DNA of 47,748 bases from Natronococcus jeotgali DSM 18795 (GTDB taxonomy: Archaea > Halobacteriota > Halobacteria > Halobacteriales > Natrialbaceae), in assembly GCF_000337695.1 (NCBI RefSeq), contig NZ_AOIA01000033.1, positions 61,115 through 108,862 of the forward strand. The letters are read 5' to 3'. Of the stretch, positions 23,870 through 32,700 are shown one piece after another (position 1 is the first letter of the stretch; every line of letters starts with the position of its first letter). The position numbers and the translations under genes were made by a program. Under the pieces are notes generated by a model that saw only the letters and a program-made list of their open reading frames with translations, searched no databases and was not told the DNA's origin.

Positions 23870-26077
23870 CTACTCCGCCGCGACCTCGAGCCCCGCCTTC
23901 TCCCGGGCGCCGATCGCCTCGACGAGCAACTCGGCGACGTCGACGACCTCGATATCGTCCTCGAAGCCGCCGGTCTTGCGGCCGTCCTCGTACATCGTCA
24001 TACACATCGGACAGGCGACGACGAACTTCTCGATCCCCGAGCCGGCGTCGGTGTCCTCGAGGGCCTCTCGAATCCGTTCCTCGCTGGGCTTGGGATCCTC
24101 GTCGAAATCCATCCAGAGCCCGCCGCCGCCCCCGCCACAGCAAAAGGAACCGGCGCGGTTACGGGGCATCTCCTCGAGCGTACAGCCCGTCGCTTTGATG
24201 AGTTCGCGGGGAGCCTCGTACTCGTCGTTGTACCGCCCGAGGTGACAGGGGTCGTGGTAGGTGACGGTGTAGTCGAGCTCCGTCCCGGTAAGATCGAGTT
24301 TGCCGTCCGCGACGAGTTCCTCGACGGCCTGGGTCCAGTGGAGCACGTCGACCTCGCCGTCGGCGTTCCAGCGCTCGTCGTACTCGAACGGCATCATCGG
24401 GTCGTCGGCGAACTCCTCGAAGTCGAGCTCTGGATACTCGTTCTCGAACGTATTGTAGGAGTGGGGGTCAGTACAGACGATCTTCTCGAACTCGCAGTCC
24501 TCCCAGGTCTCGACGTGGTGGCCCGCGAGTTCGATGTAGAGGAACTCCTCGCCGACCCGGCGGATGTCGTTGCCGTCGTACTTCTCGTCGTCGAAGAGGA
24601 TGCCGAAGCTAACGTCGGCCTCCTGGAGGATCGTCGCCAGCGAGCGGGCGACCTTCTTGTTGCGGTCGTCGTAGCTCGGGTAGTCGCCCACGTACCAGAG
24701 GTAGTCGACCTTCTCCTCGCGGGCGTCGGTGACGTCGAACTCGAGGTCGTCGGCCCAGTCGGCCCGGTTTCGGGGGCTGTCGCCGAAGGTGTTGCCGTTC
24801 TGCATGACGTTCTGGAAGACGTCCTGCATGCTGGGGGCGATGTCGCCCTGGTCGGTCATCTGGCGATTGAGCCGGGTAAAGGACTGGAGGTGCTCGATCT
24901 CGACGGGACAGGCGTCCATGCAGGCCATACAGGCCATGCAGGACTCCATCGTCTCGGTGTCGATCACGCTGGTGCCGCCGTCGGCGATGATCGGCTGCTG
25001 TTCGCCACCCTCCGCGCGCTGTTCGCGGTACGTCTTCAGATCGAGGATGACGTTGCGCGGATCGAGCGGTCGGTCCGAGGCCTTGGCGGGACAGACCGAC
25101 GAACAGCGCCCGCACTTGGTGCAGGCGTCCTGGTCGAGCAGTTCCTTCCAGGTGAAGTCCTCGATTGACTCGGCGTTAGTCGCGTCGAGGTCGGCGGGAA
25201 CGTTCGGGAGTCGCTTCCCCGCGTTCTCGTCGCGGGTGACGACATTGGCGAACGACGATAGCATGTGAAACGGCTTGGCATAGGGGATCCACGCGATGAA
25301 AAACAGCGCGAGCAGCGAGTGGGACCACCAGGTCAGCCAGTGGACGGTTTCGGCGTTGAACCCGAAGACGCCCAGAGTGACGTGGTTTGGATCGGTCGCC
25401 GTCCCCTCGAGGACGGGAAGACCGACCGCCCCGAGGAGCGAGGCGATCCCCCAGCCGACGAAGCTGACGATCTCGTGATCGGGCATCCCCGTCGCGTAGA
25501 TGCGCAGCCCCTCGAGCAGGAAGCCGCCGACGCCGAGTCCGAACAGCGTCCAGATGAAGACGTCGTCCTCACTGGAGGTGTGACGGCCCCAGAGGCGCTC
25601 GTTGCGCACCCAGTAGCGGCGGTAGATCGCCATCCCGATCCCGACGACGAACAGTAGCCCCATCGCGTCGACGACGAACTGGTAGGCGAGGTAAAAGTCC
25701 CCCTCCCAGAACGTCGCCTGCAGGACCTTCTGGGCGGCGTACTCGTCGATCATCAGGATCGTGGTCGCGATCAGCAGCGTCAGAAACCCCCACATGATAA
25801 AGGCATGCATCAGCCCGCCGTAGAGGTCCCTGTCGAACTGTTTCTCGTTCGAGAGTACGATCTTCGTGCTCGAGACGATTCGGCTCGCGAGGTCGTCGAG
25901 GCGGGCGAACGGGTCGTCGTCGCCGGCGGTGTACCGCGCGAACCGGCTGTACACTCCGGAGAGGAAGACGAGGATCGTCATGGTCGCCAGGAGATAGAAC
26001 AGCGCGTACTCCGTGCTACTGAGCCCCCAGTAGGTCTCCCTCGTCACCTCCGTCTGCGCGAGGACGTTCATGTTCAA
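23870..26077 (-). CDS. membrane Fe-S oxidoreductase, HdrD/HdrE-like fusion
   Basis: A 735-aa fusion. The N-terminal part (about 20-270) has six membrane helices with His residues such as H91 and H252, like the heme b subunit NarI/HdrE. A ferredoxin part follows with two cubane motifs: C319-C322-C325-C329 and C380-C383-C386-C390. The last third is HdrD-like; the second CCG domain is clear (YHDPCHLGRY and SFCCGGGGGG), the first lacks the usual CCG. Haloarchaea do not make methane, so it probably passes electrons between the quinone pool and a soluble donor, often electron transfer flavoprotein. That role is inference. An ATG at 26071 is an equally good start, because a TATA-like AGTATTAAGT (26095-26104) sits 29 nt from it. 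Confidence 0.88.
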   Translation of the reverse strand: MNMNVLAQTEVTRETYWGLSSTEYALFYLLATMTILVFLSGVYSRFARYTAGDDDPFARLDDLASRIVSSTKIVLSNEKQFDRDLYGGLMHAFIMWGFLTLLIATTILMIDEYAAQKVLQATFWEGDFYLAYQFVVDAMGLLFVVGIGMAIYRRYWVRNERLWGRHTSSEDDVFIWTLFGLGVGGFLLEGLRIYATGMPDHEIVSFVGWGIASLLGAVGLPVLEGTATDPNHVTLGVFGFNAETVHWLTWWSHSLLALFFIAWIPYAKPFHMLSSFANVVTRDENAGKRLPNVPADLDATNAESIEDFTWKELLDQDACTKCGRCSSVCPAKASDRPLDPRNVILDLKTYREQRAEGGEQQPIIADGGTSVIDTETMESCMACMACMDACPVEIEHLQSFTRLNRQMTDQGDIAPSMQDVFQNVMQNGNTFGDSPRNRADWADDLEFDVTDAREEKVDYLWYVGDYPSYDDRNKKVARSLATILQEADVSFGILFDDEKYDGNDIRRVGEEFLYIELAGHHVETWEDCEFEKIVCTDPHSYNTFENEYPELDFEEFADDPMMPFEYDERWNADGEVDVLHWTQAVEELVADGKLDLTGTELDYTVTYHDPCHLGRYNDEYEAPRELIKATGCTLEEMPRNRAGSFCCGGGGGGLWMDFDEDPKPSEERIREALEDTDAGSGIEKFVVACPMCMTMYEDGRKTGGFEDDIEVVDVAELLVEAIGAREKAGLEVAAE

Positions 26078-26286
26078 TTAGGCGGGGAGCCGTGACTTAA
26101 TACTTGTCACGAGTTTGTCCGTCCTACATCGCCGCCGTACCGCGTAAATTGTATGCAAATTCTCAGTTTACGCGTTCGCTCCGATATCCCCGGACGAAAG
26201 CGAATGACATCCTGCGACGGTACGAACTACGAGACTCCGCTCGCCGCCGTCGCGTTCCGAAATCGACGGCACGGACTGCCAACAGG

Positions 26287-26294
26287 CTTATATA
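26287..26294 (+). promoter_or_regulatory. TATA box of the gene at 26319
   Basis: CTTATATA is centred 28 nt before the ATG at 26319. The rest of 26078-26286 holds the divergent promoter region for the Hdr-like gene and nothing else recognised. Confidence 0.65.
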
Positions 26295-26318
26295 GCCGCC
26301 CCCCGCGAGTGTCCATCC

Positions 26319-26909
26319 ATGAACGATAAAACCGAGGAACTCCGCGACCTCTTCACCGACGTTACCGACGGCGAGGAGACCGTCACCGAAGCCCAGGAAG
26401 ACGACCGCGGCTCGCTCGAGAAGGACGAGCGAACCGACCGGGAACGCCTCGAGAGCGTCGTGACGCAGATGAACGAGCGCTACGGGCTCGAGGGACCGTT
26501 CCGGACCGGAGAGTACGTCGAGATCGCCGAGGGGTTCTACGAGGGTCGCTCGGACGCCGAGCTCGCCGACGAACTCGGCGTCGACGAGGACGACGTCTTC
26601 GCGGCCCGACTGTCCCTGCACCTCGTCGACGAGGACGACGCCGACGAGGTCGACCTCGTCGCGATCCGTCAGCGCGAGGAGGATAATGCGGCGCTGGCCG
26701 AGGAGTACGGCGTCAGCGAGCCGGAGATCGAACGCTACCGACGGGTCGCCGCGGCTCGAGACGAGTCCCGCGCGGCCAACGACCGCTACCGCGACGAGTT
26801 CGACAGCGTCCTCGCCGACGCCGACCTCTCCGAACGGATGGCAACCGACGTCCGCGAGGACGGACTCGAGGACGCGACCGAGGGGATGGAGACCGACGTC
26901 GATTTCTAG
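26319..26909 (+). CDS. conserved haloarchaeal protein, possibly conditioned medium-induced protein 4 (cmi4)
   Basis: A 196-aa, very acidic, soluble protein. It begins MNDKTEELRDLFTDVTDGEETVTE, which resembles proteins annotated in haloarchaea as conditioned medium-induced protein 4; this name is from memory and is moderately sure. Two helix-turn-helix-like stretches are visible: SDAELADELGVDEDDVFAAR and NAALAEEYGVSEPEIERYRR. A DNA-binding or regulatory role is possible but inferred. The message is leaderless, judged by the TATA box. Confidence 0.75.
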   Translation: MNDKTEELRDLFTDVTDGEETVTEAQEDDRGSLEKDERTDRERLESVVTQMNERYGLEGPFRTGEYVEIAEGFYEGRSDAELADELGVDEDDVFAARLSLHLVDEDDADEVDLVAIRQREEDNAALAEEYGVSEPEIERYRRVAAARDESRAANDRYRDEFDSVLADADLSERMATDVREDGLEDATEGMETDVDF

Positions 26910-27012
26910 CCGCGAACTATCACCCGCTCCAGTCGGCTGCGGGTCGATCGCCCGACCGAAACCGCTCGAGCGACGGCGAGGGTTCTTGTAGGAAGGGGCA
27001 GCCAGAGGGCTC

Positions 27013-27696
27013 GTGTCCCGAGCCCACGTCCCGTTTAGCGACCTGCGGACGGCCGCCTACTGCCCGCGGAAGTGTTACTACCAGCGACGGCTCGACGCCG
27101 ACGAGCGCGAGCCTCCGTCCGAGGTCGCCGAGATCCGCGACCTCGAGCGTCGGTACGAGGCGCTGCTCGAGGACGGTCACGACCTCGTCGGCGAACCGAT
27201 CGCCGTTCCGCCGGCGACCTACCGCGACCGCCTCGACGCCGCCCGAGAGCGTCTCGTCGCGGACGGCCACTGGGAGCGGCTCCGCGATCCAGTCGCCCGG
27301 GGCATCCTCGCGTCCGGACGGCACTGTCGCGGGATCGTCCACAAGGTGCTCGAGGACCCCCTCGAGCCCGTCCTCGTCTCGGCGGGGAAACCCCCGACGA
27401 ACGGCGTCTGGGAGTCCCAGTCCGTCCACGCCGTCGCCGCGGCGAAGGCCCTGGCCTGGGAGCACCAGCGGGCGGTCGAGGGCGCCTGGCTCGAGTACCC
27501 CGCCTACGGGACGATCCGTCGGATCTCGCTGACGACCCGTCGCAAGGCTCGCTACCGGCGGACGCTACGGACGGTCCGGGAACTCGACGGCCCGCCGGCC
27601 AGGATCGACAACCGCTCGAAGTGCGAGACCTGCGAGTTCGCCGACGAGTGCGGCGTCAGGACCCGGACCCTGCGCTCCCTGCTCGGGTTCGGTTAG
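27013..27696 (+). CDS. solo Cas4-like protein (RecB-type nuclease fold, Fe-S)
   Basis: A 227-aa protein with the four cysteines of a Cas4 iron-sulfur cluster: C17 in AAYCPRKCYY, and C204, C207, C213 in CETCEFADECG. The PD-(D/E)XK nuclease core is atypical. Where active Cas4 has GxxD, the sequence reads GIVHK (H110), and the usual ExK position reads VSAGK (K126) without the Glu. Enzyme activity is therefore doubtful. QSVHAVAAAKALAWEH matches the helix with the QxxxY-type motif only loosely. No cas1, cas2, effector or repeat array is present in the window, so it is a stand-alone homologue. GTG start. Its stop overlaps the stop of the sua5 gene on the other strand. Confidence 0.78.
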   Translation: MSRAHVPFSDLRTAAYCPRKCYYQRRLDADEREPPSEVAEIRDLERRYEALLEDGHDLVGEPIAVPPATYRDRLDAARERLVADGHWERLRDPVARGILASGRHCRGIVHKVLEDPLEPVLVSAGKPPTNGVWESQSVHAVAAAKALAWEHQRAVEGAWLEYPAYGTIRRISLTTRRKARYRRTLRTVRELDGPPARIDNRSKCETCEFADECGVRTRTLRSLLGFG

Positions 27697-28277
27697 TGGC
27701 TCTCGAGCCAGCGCTCGATCTCGTCGGCCCGCACGCCCCGGCGGTGGATCGTCCCGCTCGAGACGTCGACGACGGTGCTCTCGGTGCCCGGAGTCTCGCC
27801 CCCGTCGACGACGGCCGCGACGCGCTCGCGAAACGCCGGGTCGAGCGCGTCCGGACGGCGGACGCTCCCGCTCCCGCTTTCGTTTGCACTCGTCGCGGTG
27901 ATCGGCGTTCCGGCGCGCTCGCAGAGCCGGAGCGCGAGGGGGTGATCGGGCACCCTGATCCCGACCCGGTCCCGTCCCGACGTCAGCACGTCGGGAACCG
28001 CCTCGCGGCGCCGACAGAGGACGGTTACGGGCCCCGGCAGGAACGCCGCCATGAACTCCCGTTCGCGGGAGCTCGCGCGGACGTACTCGAACGCGGCCGG
28101 CACCGACGGGACGGCCATCGAGATCGGTTTCGACCGGTCTCTCCCCTTCGCCTCGAACACGCGCTCGACGGCGTCGGCATCGACAGCGTTCGCGCCGAGA
28201 CCGTAGACGGTCTCGGTCGGGTAGACGACCAGCTCGCCGCTCCGGATCGCCGCGGCGGCGGACTCGAGTTCGCTCAT
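27693..28277 (-). CDS. L-threonylcarbamoyladenylate synthase (Sua5/YrdC family)
   Basis: A 194-aa enzyme that makes threonylcarbamoyl-AMP from threonine, bicarbonate and ATP for the t6A modification of tRNAs at position 37. The signature SGELVVYPTETVYGLGANA is followed by FEAKGRDRSKPISMAV, the KxR and nucleotide-binding region, and later TATSANESGSGS. It has the single YrdC domain only, without the C-terminal Sua5 domain. The start at 28277 (MSELESAAAAIRSGE) is chosen; a further nine residues upstream are in frame. Upstream of it on the same strand lie the peroxiredoxin-like and glutaredoxin genes, 37 nt away. Confidence 0.92.
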   Translation of the reverse strand: MSELESAAAAIRSGELVVYPTETVYGLGANAVDADAVERVFEAKGRDRSKPISMAVPSVPAAFEYVRASSREREFMAAFLPGPVTVLCRRREAVPDVLTSGRDRVGIRVPDHPLALRLCERAGTPITATSANESGSGSVRRPDALDPAFRERVAAVVDGGETPGTESTVVDVSSGTIHRRGVRADEIERWLESH

Positions 28278-28314
28278 ACTGCCCACTCGAGTCGGCGACG
28301 GCAAAAGCGCACCG

Positions 28315-28821
28315 TCAGTCGAGTCCGAGTTCGGCCTCGAGTTCGTCGTAGTCGGGGAACTCGGGCCACTCCTCGGCGACCCAGATCGATTCGACGGTCC
28401 GATCGGCGTCGAGGACGACGAACGCGAGTCGGGACTCGCCGATACCGGTCATCCCGTCGAGGTCGTGGACGATCCCGTACTCGGCGGCGACGTCGTTGGC
28501 CGGATCGGCGAAAATCTCGGCCGAGAGGTCGTTCTCGTCGAGAAACCGCGAGATGCCGTAGGGAGTCGAGGCCGCGACGCCGACGACGCGGTCCTCGCGC
28601 TCGAGCCACCCCCGCTCGGTCAGCTCGTCCCAGACGTACTTGGCGACGAACGATCCGACCATCGGCGTGAACACGAGGACGGTTCTCCCGTCGACCAGCT
28701 CCGCGAGCGAGCGGTCCTCCCAGAACTCGGCGGTGACGAGCGGTCTGGTGAACTCGGGGGCCGACTCGCCGGGCTCGAGGTGGTCGGTCGCCCCGAGTTC
28801 GACGACGTCGAACTCCGGCAT
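28315..28821 (-). CDS. peroxiredoxin-like thioredoxin-fold protein without cysteine
   Basis: A 168-aa protein with the peroxiredoxin (AhpC/TSA) layout: SAPEFTRPLV near the start, the strand VLVFTPMVGSF, a helix VAKYVWDELTERG, VVGVAASTPYG, FADPANDVAAEYGIV and LAFVVLDADRTV. At the peroxidatic position, where TxxC is expected, TPMVGSF has no Cys. The entire protein has none. It cannot be a classical peroxidase. It starts at TGATG overlapping the glutaredoxin stop, with a GAGGAG purine stretch just upstream, so translation is coupled. It may act as a regulatory or chaperone partner of the glutaredoxin; this is inference. Confidence 0.85.
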   Translation of the reverse strand: MPEFDVVELGATDHLEPGESAPEFTRPLVTAEFWEDRSLAELVDGRTVLVFTPMVGSFVAKYVWDELTERGWLEREDRVVGVAASTPYGISRFLDENDLSAEIFADPANDVAAEYGIVHDLDGMTGIGESRLAFVVLDADRTVESIWVAEEWPEFPDYDELEAELGLD

Positions 28822-29144
28822 CACTCCTCACCTCCGGCGTCGGCCGCCCGCGTCGCGGCCGCCGGCTCGGTCTCCGGGCCGTCGCCGTAGGTCGATTCGA
28901 GGTAGTCGACGATGTTCGCGCTCTCGGCCATCGTCACCCCGGTCCCGTCGTCGACGATCACGGGCACGGTGCGGACTCCGGCGACGCGTTTGACGACGTC
29001 GCGCCGCGAGTGAAGCGGCTCGACGAACCGCGAGCGGTAGTCCAGTCCCTGCTCCTCGAGCGTGCGAGCGACGCGCTCGCAGAACGGACACCCCTGGAGC
29101 CGGTAGAAGGTAATCGCCGGCTCCCCGTCGGTTGGCTCGGACAT
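28821..29144 (-). CDS. glutaredoxin
   Basis: A 107-aa thioredoxin-fold protein with the dithiol active site C19-P-F-C22 after ITFYRLQG. The cis-proline region TVPVIVDD and the GST-like MAESANIVDYLEST helix follow, with a short acidic tail after about residue 90. Haloarchaea lack glutathione but have gamma-glutamylcysteine, so the reductant is probably that thiol; this is inference from known physiology. It is the first gene of a coupled pair with the Cys-less peroxiredoxin-like protein, and shares a promoter region with a divergent CNNM transporter gene, where a direct repeat appears at both promoters. Confidence 0.9.
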   Translation of the reverse strand: MSEPTDGEPAITFYRLQGCPFCERVARTLEEQGLDYRSRFVEPLHSRRDVVKRVAGVRTVPVIVDDGTGVTMAESANIVDYLESTYGDGPETEPAAATRAADAGGEE

Positions 29145-29159
29145 AGTCGTTCGTTCGGG

Positions 29160-29227
29160 AACCGATCGGGTAAACGTATCGTCGCCGGAACCGCAGTGTC
29201 GAATGGTAAACGGTTAACCGATCGGGT
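29160..29227. promoter_or_regulatory. paired near-palindromic repeat AACCGATCGGGT in divergent promoter
   Basis: The identical 12-mer AACCGATCGGGT occurs at 29160-29171 and 29216-29227. It contains the palindrome CCGATCGG. One copy starts 16 nt from the glutaredoxin start, the other ends 18 nt before the CNNM gene start. They occupy mirror positions relative to the two genes, suggesting a shared operator. A 10-bp palindrome, CGGTTAACCG, overlaps the right copy at 29211-29220 and may be the TATA region. Confidence 0.5.
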
Positions 29228-29244
29228 GGCAAGTCAGTACATCA

Positions 29245-30633
29245 ATGGCGTTGTCTTCGCTGCTCGAGGTCGTGCTCGCTACCTACGAGCTCCCGGTCGT
29301 CGGACTCGAGCTCGACGAGTCGCTCGTGACGACCCTCGGGGCGCTCGTCCTCGTCGTCCTGCTCGGACTCTCGGGGTTCTTCTCCTCCTCCGAGATCGCG
29401 CTGTTCAACCTCCCGAAACACCGCCTCGAGACGATGGTCGAGGACGGCGTCGAGGGCGCCGGACTGGTCAAATCGCTGAAGGACGACCCCCACCGATTGC
29501 TCGTGACGATCCTCGTGGGGAACAACATCGTCAACATCGCGATGTCGTCGATCGCGACGGCCCTGCTCTCGATCTACTTCGGCGGTCTGGTCGGCGTGGT
29601 CCTCGCGACCTTCGGGGTGACGGCGGTCGTCCTTCTGTTCGGCGAGAGCGTGCCGAAATCGTACGCGGTCGAGAACACCGAGTCGTGGTCGATTCGCATC
29701 TCGAAACCGCTGAAGGCCACCGAGTACCTGCTGTTCCCCCTGATCGTCCTCTTCGACTACCTCACCAGACAGGTGAACAAGCTTACCGGTTCGACGGGCG
29801 CGATCGAGTCGCCCTACGTCACCCGCGACGAGATCCAGGAGATGATCGAATCCGGCGAGCGCGAGGGCGTCTTAGAGGAGGAGGAACACGAGATGCTCAC
29901 CCGGATCTTCCGGTTCAACCAGACGATCGTCAAGGAGGTGATGACCCCGCGACTGGACATGACGGCGATCTCGAAAGACGCCGGCATCGACGAGGCGATC
30001 GAGACCTGCATCCAGAGCGGGCACGCCCGGGTGCCGGTCTACGAGGGGAGTCTCGACAACGTGCAGGGCGTCGTTCACATCCGCGATCTCGTCCGCGATC
30101 TCAACTACGGAGAGGCCGAAACCGAGGACCTCGAGATCGCCGACCTCATCCAGCCGACGCTGCACGTTCCCGAGTCGAAAAACGTCGACGAGTTGCTCAC
30201 CGAGATGCGCGAAAACCGGATGCACATGGCGATCGTCATCGACGAGTTCGGCACCACCGAGGGGCTCGTGACGATGGAGGACATGGTCGAGGAGATCATC
30301 GGCGAGATCCTCGAGGGCGGCGAGGAACAGCCCATCGAGGAGATCGACGACGAGACCGTTCTCGTCCGCGGCGAGGTCAACATCGAGGACGTCAACGAGG
30401 CCCTCGAGATCGATCTTCCGGAGGGCGAGGAGTTCGAGACCATCGCCGGCTTCATCTTCAACCGCGCGGGGCGGCTCGTCGAGGAGGGCGAGGAGATCGA
30501 GTTCGACGGCGTCCGCATCACCGTCGAAACCGTCGAGAACACCCGCATCATGAAAGCTCGGCTGCAGAAGCTCGAACGTTACGACGAGGTCGACGAGGAG
30601 GTCGACGAGCTCGAGGAGCCCGACGCGAACTAG
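29245..30633 (+). CDS. CNNM/CorC (HlyC-type) divalent metal transporter-like membrane protein
   Basis: A 462-aa protein: a DUF21 membrane domain with about four helices (about 1-190) and the signature LSGFFSSSEIALFNLPKHR; a pair of CBS domains beginning after TPRLDMTAIS and including ARVPVYEGSLDNVQGVVHIRD; and a C-terminal CorC_HlyC domain (GEVNIEDVNEALEIDLPEGEEFETIAGFIF). Related proteins export or import Mg2+ or Co2+, and CBS domains sense nucleotides. The older name hemolysin is misleading. All domains are complete. The stop overlaps the stop of the next gene on the opposite strand. Confidence 0.92.
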   Translation: MALSSLLEVVLATYELPVVGLELDESLVTTLGALVLVVLLGLSGFFSSSEIALFNLPKHRLETMVEDGVEGAGLVKSLKDDPHRLLVTILVGNNIVNIAMSSIATALLSIYFGGLVGVVLATFGVTAVVLLFGESVPKSYAVENTESWSIRISKPLKATEYLLFPLIVLFDYLTRQVNKLTGSTGAIESPYVTRDEIQEMIESGEREGVLEEEEHEMLTRIFRFNQTIVKEVMTPRLDMTAISKDAGIDEAIETCIQSGHARVPVYEGSLDNVQGVVHIRDLVRDLNYGEAETEDLEIADLIQPTLHVPESKNVDELLTEMRENRMHMAIVIDEFGTTEGLVTMEDMVEEIIGEILEGGEEQPIEEIDDETVLVRGEVNIEDVNEALEIDLPEGEEFETIAGFIFNRAGRLVEEGEEIEFDGVRITVETVENTRIMKARLQKLERYDEVDEEVDELEEPDAN

Positions 30634-31331
30634 CGACCGTCGACGCCGTCGACGACTTCGTCGGCGACCCGCGGGGGGAGGGCGAGCCGTCGCGGCCCCT
30701 GCACGTACCGCCCGTCGGGCTGTGCGTAGTCGAAGCTGACGATCGCGACGTCGCCGATCCGGCGAACGGACGCCCCCTCTATCACCTCGAGGTCGATCGC
30801 CTGGTCGGGGTCGTAGAGGTAGATCGTCCGTTCGTCGGGATCGTAGGCGCCGACCGATCGCAGGAACGAGGCGAGCAACAGCGCCACGAGCGCCATCGGA
30901 AGCGTCAGCGCGGCCAGACCGGTGAACGGACCGGCGCCGAGGTCGCCCAGCAACCCCCGCTGGGAGACGATCCGTCCGACGAGCATCAGGGAACCGATGA
31001 CGACGATCATCGCCGTCGTTCCCAGAATCGCGTCCCTGGCGCGGTCGAGCGAGACGTCGGTCGGGTCCGAGATGGGAAGCCTGTCGGCGAGTCGCTCGAG
31101 GTGCCGTTGGTCGGCGGAGAGGGCGAACGCGACGCCCGTGACGAGGACGGCGGCCAGCGCGGCGGCGACGACCGACCGTCCGCCGACCTGTCCGGCCATG
31201 TCGTACAGCCGCCAGAAGATGATGATGGTGCTCACGGCGAAGAAGGTCCCGACGCCGAGCGACCACAGGAGACGAACGGTGCGGGAGGTATCGGGATCCC
31301 GTCGCCACCGGAGCGGTTCGGACGCGTCCAT
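30630..31331 (-). CDS. haloarchaeal membrane protein with four helices, unknown function
   Basis: A 233-aa protein. Four hydrophobic helices are seen (about 22-42, 53-73, 105-125, 137-158), followed by a soluble C-terminal domain (about 160-233) that reads like a small beta-rich, PH-like module (TIYLYDPDQAIDLEVIEGASVRRIGDVAIVSF). The family is not recognised by name. It is convergent with the CNNM gene with a 4-nt stop overlap, and lies 49 nt downstream of the PiT gene on the same strand, so it may be co-transcribed with it. Confidence 0.78.
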   Translation of the reverse strand: MDASEPLRWRRDPDTSRTVRLLWSLGVGTFFAVSTIIIFWRLYDMAGQVGGRSVVAAALAAVLVTGVAFALSADQRHLERLADRLPISDPTDVSLDRARDAILGTTAMIVVIGSLMLVGRIVSQRGLLGDLGAGPFTGLAALTLPMALVALLLASFLRSVGAYDPDERTIYLYDPDQAIDLEVIEGASVRRIGDVAIVSFDYAQPDGRYVQGPRRLALPPRVADEVVDGVDGR

Positions 31332-31380
31332 ACCCGACTCTCGCCGCCGATCGTGTAAAGGCTGTTCGGTGTCGGCTCTT

Positions 31381-32568
31381 TTAGAGCAGGAGGGTGTCGA
31401 TGGCGAGGTAGCCGACGAACGAGACGACGATCGAGCCGGCCAGCGAGAGGATCCACGCGAGCACGGTGTATCCCATCTTCTGGGCGCTGACCCCGCCGCC
31501 GGAGCCGGCGGCGTACCCGCTTCCGATGATCGAGCTGACGATGATCTCGTTGAACGAGACGGGGATACCGAAGAGCACGGCCGCCTGCGCGATGACGAAC
31601 GACGGGATCAGGGCCGCGATCGATCGGCGCGGCCCCAGCGAGGAGTAGTCCTGCGAGATCGCCTTGATCATCCGCGGCGCCCCGGTCCACGAACCGAGCA
31701 ACAGACCGAACCCGCCGCCGACGAGCAGGGCGAGCAACGGGAGATCGAGATCTCCCGACAGCGGAATCAGGGGTCCGATCGCGAGCCCGACCTGACTGCC
31801 GCCGGCCGAGAACGCCACGAGCCCGCCGAGCATGAGAAGGAAGTGTCGCTCGCCGCGTTCGGTTCCGATCCGGAGGTCGAAGCCGACGACCACCGCCCAG
31901 ACGACCGCGATGAGCGCCGTCGCGGCGGCGACGCCGGCGAGTTCGGGCCCGGGTATCCACCCGCTTGCGCTCTGGGCGATCGACGCGCCGCCGTCGGGCG
32001 GTCCGAGGACGGCGAACTCGATGTTGGCGATGGTGACGCCGACCAGCGCCGCTAGCGCGACGATGAGGGACTCCTCGGCGATCGATTCGGCTCGAAGCGC
32101 CCGCGCGATCGCGTAGGCGAGTCCGCCGCCGACGAACGGCGTCAGGACCCACAGGGTGACGATCTCGGAGTACTTCGTCCAGGCGGGATCGCCGCCCATC
32201 GAGAGCCCGACGCCGACGACGGCGCCCGTGACGGTAAACGCCGTCGCGATGGGATACCCCGCGAAGACGCCGGTCGCGACCAGTCCCGCGGCGATGATCA
32301 GCGCGATCGTCGCGGCCGCCGGCGACAGCGTCACCCCGCCGATCAGCTCCGTCCCGACCGCCTCTGAGACGTTCGCTCCCTGCAGTACCGCGCCGGCGAA
32401 CCCGAGGATGCCGACGAAGAAGCCGGCACGCATCACCGAGATCGCGTTGGCCCCGACCGCCGGCGCGAACGGCGTCGAACCGCTCGAGCCCGCGCCGATC
32501 GCCCACGCCATGAAGAGGCTGGCGGCTGCGGCGATCAGAAACGTCGCGACCGTGACCAGTTCGACCAT
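31381..32568 (-). CDS. inorganic phosphate transporter, PiT family
   Basis: A 395-aa transporter with about ten membrane helices. Two GANA-type inverted repeats define the PiT family: the first is FMAWAIGAGSSGSTPFAPAVGANAISV near the N-terminus, the second, later in the protein, is VSFNEIIVSSIIGSGYAAGSG. These proteins bring in phosphate with Na+ or H+. The typical MxWxIG(A/S)NDxAN first motif has diverged here to GAGSSGS, so substrate details could vary. No PhoU-like regulator gene is next to it. About 130 nt separate it from the ABC transporter gene upstream. Confidence 0.88.
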   Translation of the reverse strand: MVELVTVATFLIAAAASLFMAWAIGAGSSGSTPFAPAVGANAISVMRAGFFVGILGFAGAVLQGANVSEAVGTELIGGVTLSPAAATIALIIAAGLVATGVFAGYPIATAFTVTGAVVGVGLSMGGDPAWTKYSEIVTLWVLTPFVGGGLAYAIARALRAESIAEESLIVALAALVGVTIANIEFAVLGPPDGGASIAQSASGWIPGPELAGVAAATALIAVVWAVVVGFDLRIGTERGERHFLLMLGGLVAFSAGGSQVGLAIGPLIPLSGDLDLPLLALLVGGGFGLLLGSWTGAPRMIKAISQDYSSLGPRRSIAALIPSFVIAQAAVLFGIPVSFNEIIVSSIIGSGYAAGSGGGVSAQKMGYTVLAWILSLAGSIVVSFVGYLAIDTLLL

Positions 32569-32700
32569 CTATCGAACGTTACTCGGAGCCCCTACAAGTG
32601 TGTGCCGACCTGCAACCGCCGTCTTCGCCACCGTCGCCGCCGAGGGCGGTCGTCGATACCGCTAGGTGTTAAGTAGTAGATCCCCTATCGAAGCGTAGCT

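Noticed and set aside
27013-27696. A CRISPR-Cas locus around the Cas4-like gene.
   Set aside because: No repeat-spacer array and no other cas genes were found within the window on either strand.
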